A stretch of 64,000 bases of DNA, from the NCBI GenBank assembly GCA_029532625.1, contig JARFXM010000008.1:1240001-1304000 (forward strand), in the 5' to 3' direction. The notes under the pieces are model-generated. The model had not been told where the DNA came from and did no database searches. It saw only the letters and a list, made by a program, of their open reading frames with translations. Source of the DNA: Lomentospora prolificans. Taxonomy: Eukaryota; Ascomycota; Sordariomycetes; Microascales; Microascaceae. The number at the start of each line of letters is the position of its first letter. Position 1 is the first letter of the stretch. This document shows positions 47,786-58,250 of this stretch, piece after piece. The position numbers were made by a program, and so were the translations under genes.

Positions 47786-49402
47786 ATGACTCTACCCACC
47801 CTCCGAGAAGACGCCTTCGCGGCCATCGATACTAAGCTCATCGACTTCGCCCCCGCGAACTACTGGCCCATCCGAGCCGTCTTCGCTGCCCCTTGTGAGG
47901 ATCAAACCACGCTCAACTACCACATCCCCAAGTTCCTCAACAGCGTCGAGGCCGTTGAATTCTGCTTCGGCGTGACGCCCCACCGCGCCGCCGACTACTT
48001 CAAGCAATACACCTCCATCGACCCGGCCTGCGGGAAACCCCGCGCCCCCGCGACGCTCGAAGAATGCACCCAGCTTCTCGACAAAATCCGCGACCAGCTC
48101 TGCGCTACTATCAGCAGCAAGACCCCCGTCACGCCCTGGCTCTGCCGCAACATCGCTGCCAGGATGGCCGAGGGCGGCGCGCAGCTTTCCGACGAGGAGA
48201 AGCTGGACGAGAAACTCGACCTCATCGGCCTCACGGGCCCCGCGCGCCACGCCGTTAGGCTCAAGCTCGGCCGCAGCAAGGACTCATCGCTGTCCGATGT
48301 GCTGTCCGCTTTCGCCAAGTGCAAGTGGCGCTACCTCGTGGGCATCAGCGACTACGTGAGGAGCATGCTTGCTCGCCCGGAGAACTGGAAGGATGGCCTT
48401 TTCTCGCCTTCCAATACTACGGGCGATGTTAGGGACCTGCATGCGCTTGCCCCCGAGAAGAAGAAGCATCGTGCGTTTGGAGGTGACGTGCTGGAGGCTA
48501 TGAAGAGGACCAAGATATCCGAAGAGCTGGATCTTTTGCCTATTTGGGGATTTGATAAGAAGAGCGAGACGACTGACAACCCCAAACTCAGCGCAAAGTC
48601 GGAATCGTTCGTTCCCCAGGGTATTCTCCTTCCTGTTGGCTCGCAGAATCAGACAAAGGCCTCCGCGCCTGCACCTGGACAGCCCAGCCAGGCATATCCG
48701 AGCGGTACGTCGTCTTGGTACCAGACTCAATACGCCCCCTTCCACCACGACCAGACACCAAGTTTGCCTGTAGCGCAACCGCAAATCTTTCCAGCCCCGC
48801 GCACCACCGCGTATCCGACCCTCCCTATTGTGTACCAGCGTCCCGCCGTCCACCAGACCAACCCTGCTGCCGGGTACTGGGCCCATCCGATCCCGCACGC
48901 CGGTCCTGTTCCCCAAGCTCAGATTCACACCCCTGTGCGTGCCCACGCCACGCCTATCACGCCCTTGATCAACCAACAGGTACCCCCTGCTGGCTACCCG
49001 AGCGGTCCGGCTCCGATCAACTACTACTACAACCCTGCGACAGACCCTGCGCACACGCACCACCAGGGACCTCACAGACTGGTCAACCCCCAGACCCATG
49101 TGCCCAACAACGGTCTCCATGCCGGTAAGCTCCAAGCTTACCGAACCAGTCTCGCTAATTCTCACGCCAGCGCCCTAGCAAACCTGCAGGCCGACGCCCT
49201 CTCAGCTACTCCGCAAGCCCGTGCCTACGCCGCCGCACTTCCAGCTCCATATTCCCACGCCGCCGAGCACAACCCATTCAGGTTCACCACTCCCTTGCCC
49301 GACGCGCAGGCTGAGGCTGCCCGCACCGCTTCCGAGGGCACTCCTAGCTCCGACACCTCCACCGTCAAGCCTGACGCGTCGGCCGGCACCCATGATGGTT
49401 AA
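47786..49402 (+). CDS. Orphan protein, ordered N-terminal half and Pro/Gln/Ala-rich C-terminal half
   Basis: A single 538-codon frame with strong C/G third-position bias and a clean CACAATGAC start; no intron. I recognise no family. Residues 1 to about 250 look folded and mostly helical, with FGVTPHRAADYFKQYTSI, KIRDQLCATI and FAKCKWRYLVGISDYVRSM. From about residue 285 the chain becomes Pro/Gln/His/Tyr-rich, then Ala-rich near the C-terminus, and is probably disordered. No signal peptide or membrane segment is seen. The TATA-driven promoter and absence of introns set it apart from its neighbours. It may be a lineage-restricted gene; function unknown. Confidence 0.8.
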   Translation: MTLPTLREDAFAAIDTKLIDFAPANYWPIRAVFAAPCEDQTTLNYHIPKFLNSVEAVEFCFGVTPHRAADYFKQYTSIDPACGKPRAPATLEECTQLLDKIRDQLCATISSKTPVTPWLCRNIAARMAEGGAQLSDEEKLDEKLDLIGLTGPARHAVRLKLGRSKDSSLSDVLSAFAKCKWRYLVGISDYVRSMLARPENWKDGLFSPSNTTGDVRDLHALAPEKKKHRAFGGDVLEAMKRTKISEELDLLPIWGFDKKSETTDNPKLSAKSESFVPQGILLPVGSQNQTKASAPAPGQPSQAYPSGTSSWYQTQYAPFHHDQTPSLPVAQPQIFPAPRTTAYPTLPIVYQRPAVHQTNPAAGYWAHPIPHAGPVPQAQIHTPVRAHATPITPLINQQVPPAGYPSGPAPINYYYNPATDPAHTHHQGPHRLVNPQTHVPNNGLHAGKLQAYRTSLANSHASALANLQADALSATPQARAYAAALPAPYSHAAEHNPFRFTTPLPDAQAEAARTASEGTPSSDTSTVKPDASAGTHDG

Positions 49403-50408
49403 ACTCGGAGAAGTAGGCTGGCGTGAACCGCCGGTACTGCGTGCGGTCTAGTCGTGTTTGTCGGGTTCTCGCAGGGTGAGTTTGGCGGTGGGCCAAGTCC
49501 CGGGTGTGCTGAGGGTCGGCGGCACACTCTTCTTCTTCTGGACAGAGTAGCAAGGAGAATCCCGGTTCTGCTGATCATGGTTCTTTCAGCTCCGACTTCT
49601 AAAACCGGGCCTATCTCCCAAACCCAATGAAGGAGAGGAAAGGGGGAATTGGGAAAGTGAAAGGAGAGTGAGGAGGGAAGGGGTATTAGGGAGAAGTAAG
49701 CAAAGCGCCACCTTGATATACGGACGGCCGGGGAGAGTTGACACCGACGCATACGAAACTTTCATCACAAGCGAGTAATTTTGCCTTTGGTTCTTTTCTT
49801 TTCCTCCTTTTTTTCTTTTTTCTTCTTTCTCTTTTTCTTTTGTTTTGGTATCTCTTCAGCGCATCACCTCGGGCGCACAAGGAAATCAGCCGGGCATCCT
49901 CATCGTCATCTTCTTTTCGCAGGGTTCTGCAATTTTACGGCCGGCCGACTGTCTCCGGAAGGGACGGACCCGGTGGCCTGAAAGCAAAAACCAGATTGCT
50001 ATTCACACGTCTTTGGGACTGTCAAACCCTTCATAGCGTACATAGGCAGCAAGATATTGCAATTGGCAGGGATGCGAAACGGCGGGATACGAGAGATTCC
50101 CCGTCTATATTAGGTTTCCGTTAGTAACAAAGGAAACCTCCAAAATAAGAAAACCCTTGCCTCGGTTTCCATGTGCACAGTTATTCCAAGTCTAATGCAT
50201 TTCAAAGGCTGCCTTTCTTATAAGTATTCTCGAATGTGTTTTCCCTCTGCAAAAAAACCTATGGACCCTGGACGCCGTGACATAGAACGGGAACAAGAAC
50301 AGAAACCCAAATAAATCCAGGCCGTCAAGGCAAAGTGCAGGTTGACGTATCAACCTTTGCGTAGAACTGAGAATCAAAACTGGCCCTATGCTAGCTATCC
50401 ATGACTAC
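49403..50408. other. Intergenic region between convergent genes with polypyrimidine tract
   Basis: 1 kb between the orphan gene (+) and the YAP-binding-type gene (-). A plus-strand polypyrimidine tract occupies about 49784-49850. Otherwise only probable 3' UTR sequence. Confidence 0.6.
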
Positions 50409-52326
50409 CTATCCCTCTAGAGGTAGGCTCTCCAGCCTGTCAATAAACACCTGCACGTCTATATGGTGTGTCGGCGGCGCAATCTTCTCGCTTCCCGCCT
50501 TCTCACTCAATGTCTTTGCGGCGTTAAGCATTGGCTTAACGTAACGCTCCCCCACTGCGGCCGCCATACCCTCAGGGACCAAGTGCTTGAAGTCCTTGCC
50601 GGCGAGCAGGAAGTAGGCAAAGTTGGCGACCTGTAGATGGAAAGGGTGGTTCTCGCCCCAGAAGTCGACGAGCTCGTCCGTGTCGGCGCCTGAAAGATTG
50701 GCGACGTTGGGAAATAGGTTGTACTGCAGGGACTCGATACATTCGGGCGAGGAAAAGACGTTGTCTGACTTGCTACTACCTGCGGCGATGATCTCCTCTC
50801 GGAGCCAGGTGACGGCGCATGCCTGGAGGGAGCTAAAGACGCAGTTCTCAAGCAGGTCGTCGAGGATCTTAAGGCGGTCCTCGTCGTCAGGGTCCGCATG
50901 GAGGATCTGGCCGGCTAGCGTGGTCGCTGCGTTCCGGATATGAAGGGACTGGTGGAACACAGCGCAGAGGGTAAGGTAATGGTGGAACGTCATGAAGGCG
51001 GGGTTCTCGACTTTTGGCGATGCGATATGGTTGTTCTCGTACAGCCATGACCCAATCACGATCAGAGACTCGACCACTCCAGGGTTTTCGATGATCTTGG
51101 CCTGAGCATCTTCCTCACCAAGGTAGCGATGAACAATATCGTACAGATCGGGGAAGATGTACATCTCGGGCTTTACGAAATCGCTGTCAAACACCTCCGA
51201 GGCAAAGACCCAATAGGCGGTCAGGCACCAAAAGCCAGTGGTGGACAGCTTGATCAGGTCTGGCTTCTCCGAATCGGGCTCAACGGCCATGGGGTCGGGT
51301 TGGATCGGCGCGGCGCAGAGCTCGGCAATCTTATTGGACTTGTAGCTTGCGAGGCCGAGATCTCCAGCAAGAGCCTAAAGTTATGTTAAAAAAAAAAAAA
51401 AAGGAATTCCACCGAATCAGGCAAAGATATGAAGAACATACCGCTAATTGACCGAGAAGTGCATCCCGGGCAAGCAGGTCGGGGTCGTCGCGAAAAGACT
51501 GCATAACGGTCTTCCGGCCAGGTACAATCTTGCTTGGATTATAAAACTCGACAAGTCGAGACGCCCATCCAATTTCGTTTGAGTTCACAAAGGACTCAAA
51601 CACGCACGTCATGAATGATTGCAGAAGTCGAACCATAAGATCCGCTTCTATCGGATCCTCGGCCTCCGCCTCTGGGTCGGGAGCGTTCTTGGACGGGTCG
51701 GTGGCCTCGAACGGGTTCGAGAGGGTCGTGCTAGACTTGCGTGAGGGTAGCGGCGGCCGGGCGGATCCGGAGACGGAGCGAACGAAGCTGATCAAAGCGG
51801 CAGTCCGCTCACGGGTCGGGATGTAGCATCGATGCACGGTCTGAAGGGTGGTGTGGAGGAAGCGAGACGGGTAGCGGACCTTAAGGCGCTTATGGAGAAT
51901 TCCAAGCATGCCGAGGAGGGTGATGAACTTGGACGAAGAAGTGGGAGCATCGGCTCTAGATTCGTTCGCTTCGGGAATCTCGGCGCCTCTCTCAGCGTCA
52001 GGACGTCCGTGCAGTTCATCCTCACCTTCAACACTGGTCTTCTCTAGGACTTCTAGAACCTTGAGTATCACCTCACGCGGGTTTCCGAGGCGGGCAACAG
52101 TCTCAAGGCACTCTTCGCTACCGGGCACGTCGATAAGCATATCGACCAAATCCCACCCAATGAGCTTCGTAAGCTCTGCATCCTGCAAAATGTCGAGGAG
52201 TTCAGGCAAGAGCTCGGAGGTCATATGCTGGTCGAGGAGGGCAAGGTAGGTAAACGAGTCTGTGGCGGGAGGTTTGGCCTCTTGGAGGCGACGAACGACC
52301 TCGTTGGTAGATAAGGGTTCTCCCAT
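50409..52326 (-). CDS. YAP1-binding/Alf4/glomulin-family protein (Ybp-like)
   Basis: Exons 52326-51442 and 51374-50409 join in phase 0 over a 67-base intron containing a poly-T tract near its acceptor, giving 616 residues. The chain is almost wholly alpha-helical, with features of the Pfam YAP/Alf4/glomulin family (PF08568): LLPELLDILQD and IGWDLVDMLIDVPGSEECLE near the N-terminus, and the late helices TFHHYLTLCAVFHQSLHIRNAA and DLLENCVFSSLQACAVTWL. Yeast Ybp1 helps oxidise the transcription factor Yap1 with Gpx3/Orp1, and Ybp2 associates with kinetochores; glomulin binds cullin-RING ligases. Which role applies is not decided by the sequence. The start MGEPLSTNEVV is the first ATG of the frame. 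Confidence 0.85.
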
Positions 52327-54300
52327 TATGAGCGAATATCAATGACGACAACGACGACGGGTGTGGAGATTTCGGGATGTCGGAATTGGAAGGGGGTGCA
52401 GGAGGGAAGGAAGAGAGCTATTCAGAAAATCAAATCCAGACTGAAGGTGAAAAGAAGGACAGTCACAAAAAAAAGAGAGAAAGAGTTCTTTATTCAGCTA
52501 TGGGGAGGTTTGAGTTGTTGTGTGCACATTGCTGGACCTAGCTACAGTTCGTGGGTTGGAAGCATGATGATGGATTTGATGGGAGTGGGCTATGTTGAAG
52601 CAAGTGGATGGAGGAGCTGCGTCATGGGCTGACACAGAATGGTCGCCAATGGACCTTGAAAGACCGGCCCTTGCCAATCTTAGCTAGGCTGCTGGGCTGG
52701 GTGGTATCTCTACTTGGCTTTGTTGGTTAATAAATAAGCTAGTATACATCAATACAACCTGTCTTAGACCACCTTTCCTGGTTCTCCTCTCCTGCTGGCT
52801 CAGCAAAATACCTACCTTCAACATTCCCCTCCAACTTGGGGAATTGGAGGGCCAGCCAGCGGGGGAGGGGTAATAATAGTTGAGGGAGTTGTTTCTGGAG
52901 CCAGCTGCCGGGCCAGTGCTCTAATATATTACTGGCCTGGCCAGGCTGTGTGCCTGCTGTGGGCGCTAACTGGATGGGGTAATGTGGGATGGTCTGGATT
53001 GGCTGGCTGGCTAGTGGCGGGCGAGCTTGAGCGTTGAAGCCTCTAGTCGAGGATGGATTGATTCATCGATCGATTGACATTGATGCCTGCTGCAATGCAG
53101 CCTCAACTGGTATGGCATGGAAGACACGACTTGGGCTTCGAGACGATTTTATAGAGGGGACAGACGGGTCCGAGATGGTGAATCAATTGGATGTCGGCCG
53201 CTAGCTGGCTGGCTGTCGTGCGCTGATGTGGCGACACTCAACCCATTTGATGCCTGGCTGCTGGCCAGCGTTAATGTTCGATGTTCCGGTCTCCCAACGC
53301 CTGGCCAAAGCAAGCCAACCCCACCAAACGAAACGCATGGCGGATGTGAAACAACCCAATTCTGGAAGCAGATTCCACCCTGGAATTCTTCGGCGTCTGA
53401 CTTTACCCTGGCCTTTCAAGCCATGCCCAACGCATCCATGGATGGCCAGCCAGCCAGCTAGCCAGCTATTAGCACCGTACCCTGCCAGGCCACCGCTACC
53501 TTGGTATTGACGTGACCCTCCTGCTAGCTCCTGCGCTCGTGCTGGCTGTCGCTCCACTCAACCAAAATCTCCTGCCAAGCCGTCACTCTCCCACCGTCTG
53601 CACTTACATACTCTCCTCCATCAGTACCCGAGCATTTACTGTGCCTTTCTAGCGTTCGTTGTTGCTGCCGCTGATGAGCTGGTTTCTGCCATCTTCCCCA
53701 ATCCGTCCAATGCCTGCCTGCCCTTTTATCTATAAGCCAGCCCATCCATCACTGATGCCTGCCACCACCTCCCAGACTTTACGGCCTAGCCAGCCAGCTA
53801 TGCGATCTAACCCAAAGCCAGCTGTCTGGCGTCCGAGTAGCCCCTCCTCCATCTGAGCTGTACAAGATCTGCTGTGCAATATCTGCCTGTGCACCCTCCC
53901 TCATCCCATCGTCCCCCTTGTTTCCGTCAGCCTTCTCAGCTTGGCACCACCGGTTCCAGGCACTTAATCGCCCTTTCTCCTACTCCTTGCCTGCCGTCTG
54001 TGATTACCCTCTAGACTTGGGAGCCGCAGTTGCTTTCTGAACTTCCTCTCACAAACTACACACCCGGAGCATTGAAGGATCACTAACTGTACCTACTTCC
54101 TTTCGAACCACTCCTGCCTCCAAACCCAACAGGCACAGCACGCTTATCTTGCCTGATGCAATAAGGAAGCAACGCCCCGGATCCAGGGCGGAATCCTTAG
54201 ACACGCACGCCGTTGTTGCATCTGTTCCTCGCGTTTGCTTCTTCGTAGATTTCCTCTTCCTCCAGCCATTGGGCTCGGTTTGCACTTAACATTTACCGCA
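52327..54300. promoter_or_regulatory. Divergent promoter region rich in CTGGC/GCCAG repeats
   Basis: Two kb between divergent genes. From about 52690 to 53850 the DNA is crowded with the short motifs CTGGCTGG and CCAGCCAG (for example 52997-53012, 53200-53215, 53444-53467, 53786-53800) in imperfect clusters. From about 53870 the plus strand is pyrimidine-rich, AUG-poor leader. No exon seen. Confidence 0.6.
54156..54164 (+). promoter_or_regulatory. Minimal uORF (ATG-CAA-TAA)
   Basis: A two-codon uORF at 54156-54164 lies 136 bases before the F-box-like start codon, in an otherwise ATG-poor leader. Such minimal uORFs can capture scanning ribosomes. Confidence 0.4.
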
Positions 54301-55980
54301 ATGCAGTGTGCAGAGCCCCTCCCACTCACTACGCCCGACGACCTCTGGACCGCTCCGATTCCGCCGTCAATCCCTGAGGTCCGGGAGAAAGGTTTATCGG
54401 AAAAGATGGCCCATAACCTCTCTACTCTTCCTCCCGAGTTGCGCAGGTCTGTTCTCCTCTTTCTTATTGAAGTGTGCGTGAACGCACCTAAGTCGACTCA
54501 CTACACATCGCCCGGCCTGGCCCCCTACGCCGCTGTTTGCCGAGAATGGCAGGAAGTGATCGAGCGGAACACCTTTTCCAGTCTCTATCTTTGCCTTGAC
54601 AAGCTGGATGAGTTTGAAAAATACGTCCATGGCGCGAGGCGTCGCCGCGTCCGCCAGATCGTGGTCCACATCAAGGCCCCCGAGTATTCCTGCGATCCGT
54701 GTGTCCAGAAGGAGACCTTTGACGACAAGAGACGCATCAACGACGTCTTCACCCGTACACTCACACGTCTGTTCAGTCTAATGCACGAGTGGACCCCGGA
54801 CGAGATTATTCCCGGCGGCATTCGGATGAATATGACCGTCTCCAGCCCTAGCGACCTGAGAAACGTGAATTTGCAGCTATGGCAGAAGCGTAGATGGAAC
54901 AACCGCGACATTGGCGAGAGGCGCTTCGCCGATTCCGTCGTCGATTTTGTCGGCTCAGACGATGTCCGGCGCGTAGTGGACGTGCTGAAGCCCGTCTATG
55001 CCATAACGTGCTTCGTGTCGGAGGGCCTTAACCGCCGGGCCGTCATGCCCGCAGCGTATGCTGAAATCATCTCTGCCTTGCCAAATGTTCGCGAGGTATA
55101 TTTGAACCTCATGAAGGATAGACGCGTGCTAGTGAGAAAGCGCAATTTCAGGCGTAAGTTTAACATATTAACCTAGCCTCGCGCCCATCGGAACGGGGAG
55201 GGTAGTTCTCACCTCTCTTTCAGGCCCACTAGCAGCCATGCACGTACTTGAACTGGTTGACCACTAACCAACGATATATCTCCTCGTGTAGAATTTGGTG
55301 ACTTGACTATACGATGGCCGCAATCCTTGGAGAAACTGGTCATCAGGGGTAACACGATATCCAACTGGAGACAGCTCCCACACGCGGCCATCGCTGAGGG
55401 CGATTCGGGAGAATACGTTTCCCAATGTCTCCAGGACTTCGCAGCCGGCCTCCGCAGCTTGGCTATCGCCAATCTGGTCAGCATCAGGAGCTTTTTCACT
55501 TCTCTATGGCCGGAAAACGAAGATGATCGAGATATCGTACCCGCCAAAGCGTCCACCATGACCCGCTGCCCGGTCCTTGAGACCGTAGACCTAGCTTACT
55601 CTTCCCTACTCTATAAAATTGACTGGTATAAGGAAAACCGGGATTTTAACTATCACGGAAAGATCAACGAGTTCCGCCAAGAACTTGCCCTAGCCGCGTC
55701 GCGCTTCGCGATACACATGCCGGCCCTTCAATCCTTCACTTTACGCCAGAGGCCCATGATGTGGGCTGGACGCCACGAGCTCACGTATACCGTCGAGGAA
55801 AAGCATGCTGTGCTTCTTTTTTCAAGCTCGTTCGACTTTGAGCCTGCAGCGTGGGTCGTCGAAGCGTGGACCGTGGTTGCAAAGAAATGCGCCCGAAAGC
55901 CGCTGGAGGTCCGGAACCAGAGGCTGGTCTCATACAACCCTGATGGGCAACAACCCATGCTTCCTTCACCTGCTTTCTAA
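54301..55980 (+). CDS. F-box-like protein with fungal DUF6546-type C-terminus
   Basis: Exons 54301-55153 and 55292-55980 join across a 138-base intron (GTAAGT...GTGTAG, phase 1) into 513 residues. Residues about 40-95 form an F-box-like helix bundle: LSTLPPELRRSVLLFLIEV then YAAVCREWQEVIERNTF. The rest resembles large fungal families of F-box proteins with a conserved C-terminal half, including the segment WVVEAWTVVAKKCARKPLEV. F-box proteins link substrates to SCF ubiquitin ligases through Skp1; the substrate is unknown. Similar genes are often expanded and poorly conserved among ascomycetes. The assignment to DUF6546 is from memory of its layout and is tentative. Confidence 0.75.
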
Positions 55981-56593
55981 GGGGCGACGCCGATAAAGGG
56001 CCGTGAAGTTGAGATGTGCGGGGGAGCTTGGCTTTGCATTTTCTTTTGCGTTCGATATGGTATACCCTTTTCCTTCTCCCGTCTTTCTTCAGCGAGATGC
56101 ATGGTGTTCGGGCCCGATGGCACCGACGAATATCTTGGAACAGGCAGTTTCCTGGTTTTCCGAAAGAAGGTAGGTTAGATTCGATGGCATATACATAAAA
56201 AGGAGGGATAAAAAGACTAGTACCATGAATGAGTCTCCCGGCGGGGTATGACCTCGAGATCGAGAGGGATAAGGCTAGGACGAGGCGGAAAGGGAAGGGA
56301 GCTGAAGGGGATCAATGGATTATGTAGATCAGAATGAAGCTTACAGGAGTACACGGTAAATAGGACGTGCGAGGAAAATTCCGAATCACTTCAAGTCTCA
56401 GGGCCGCATGCTTGGGGGTCTTGTAGCATCTAGGAAGGACTAATATTTCGAAGAGCCTTGTCGTTTACTCTAGAGTTACAAGTTTCTAGCAGCTCGGTCG
56501 TCGCGCGACAAACCCTGAACGCCCAGAAAAAGCAGCAAGATGTGTCGTAGCAACATAAAGCAGGAATAAAAACAAAAGCGCCACCGCCAACAC
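55981..56593. other. Intergenic region between convergent genes
   Basis: 613 bases with probable 3' UTRs of both flanking genes. Nothing else found. Confidence 0.6.
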
Positions 56594-58250
56594 CTACGAC
56601 GTCTCCTCGGCCTCTTTCTGGGTACCCTCCTCCCCGCCGCTTCCAGTCTCGGCCTCGACCTCAACGGCGGCCTCCTCGACGGCCTCCTCAATCTCCTTCT
56701 TCTTGGCATCCCTTAACGGCTTCCAATTCATCCTCTTCCTCGTTCTCCAAAGCCAGCTCCAGTGCTCCCAAGGATCCTCCACAAGATCCATCATATCCTC
56801 GATATCCTCGCCCTTCTCCTCGCGCACCTGCATGACCTCCTCCTCGATGGCGCGGCGGGCGTAGCGCGTGGCGGTCCAGGCCTCGCCGACGCCGTTCCAC
56901 TCGAGGGCAGCATAGGCGTAGGCCTCGCCCATGAGGATGTGCATGCGCTCCTGCTCGAGGAGGCTGATGAGCATCTCGGCGAGCTGCGGGGTGGCGGGGG
57001 AGGAAGGGGTGCGGTCGGCGAGGGCGCGACGGGCGAGGGTGATTTGCTTTAGGCGGGCGTCGGAGGCGGAGATTTGGGCGGTCGAGACGGAGCAGACGGG
57101 GCAGGTGCAGGAGAAGCCCCAGGAGCGGCGGAGGCCGGATTGGCGCTTGTGGTGGGGCCGGAGGCCGCTGGTGGGGAAAAGAGAAAACGAGTGTTGGAGG
57201 ATTGAGAGCTTTACTTTTCCGGGGGGAGGGGGAGATGGGGTTTGAGGAAGGGTGGGAACGGGACTTACTTGATGTAGGAGACTGTCAGCTCCTCGCCGGG
57301 GTAGATTGTTCTGATTGCGGTGGCGTATTGCGTAAAGGTCTTGTAGTCCCAGTGGTAGCCTACGTTAGGACGACAGTCGTGGTTCATGCGCGCAGCTGAA
57401 GAAGTCGTGTTAGTTCCCATGGCATCTCTCTGTGTCAAACGCAATCGGAGGCCGGGGGGGGAAGAAACCTACTATCCGCAAACAAGGCGTACAGCCCATT
57501 ATCATTATCGTCATCCACCTTGACCTCAAACGCATTCGTCACGAGCACCTTTTCCAGCTTGTGCACCACATCCAAGCGCGACCCATGCGTCGACATATTC
57601 AGCACCCTCTCCCTATGCGCATCAGGCAAATACTCCAGCCCAAACGCCTGCAGCCGCATAACATCCTTCTGCGGAAGCTTATACACGGGGCTATAATCCA
57701 CCAGCATGCTCGCCGTCTCGGCAATGATGCTCTCCCCCTTGAAGATGGTCTCCGTCGCCACGACCCCGTACTCCTTTCCGGGGATCGGCACCACCTTGGC
57801 CTTGGGCGTGAATTTGTTGAGGCCTGTGCCTCCCGCCATGCTCTCGGCCACCTCCGGGTCGTGAAACGCCGGGTACTTGAGGATGTAGTCGGCGCGCTCC
57901 GCCTCGGTCAGCACGATGATGCCCCGGTTCGGCCCGCCCACCGCGCTGCTATAATAGACGCAGAACTCGGTCGAGTCCGGGTCGGTGGCGTTTCCCCGGA
58001 GGCACGGCCCGATCTTGTCCCATGTTGCGCGGGGTTGCTTCTTGTGCTTCCGTGCACGCGGCGGCGTCGTCGGACCTGTGGTGTAGCGCGGGTCGAGATC
58101 CTCGCTGGGGCAGCTGTGGAGGTGGGCGGCATCCGAGTTGAAAATGGGAGGGTAACAGTAGGTGCCAAGGTCGATGGTTCTCTGAGAGTTAGGCGTATCG
58201 GCGAGGACGGCCGCCGAGGAGGCGATTAGAAGAGGGAGAAGAAGCTTCAT
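56594..58250 (-). CDS. SET-domain protein with N-terminal signal peptide
   Basis: Exons 58250-57473, 57395-57269 and 57167-56594 encode 492 residues. MKLLLPLLIASSAAVLA is a clear signal peptide with predicted cleavage before DT. The SET domain begins near residue 160 with KEYGVVATETIFKGESIIAE. Its core RMNHDCRPNVGYHW and GEELTVSYIN, split over two introns, are intact, and a post-SET-like CTCPVC follows. The C-terminal 120 residues are acidic/coiled with Glu/Ala repeats. The SET motif order is that of SET5/SMYD-like fungal proteins. A secreted or ER-lumenal lysine methyltransferase would be unusual; substrates are unknown. Confidence 0.85.
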
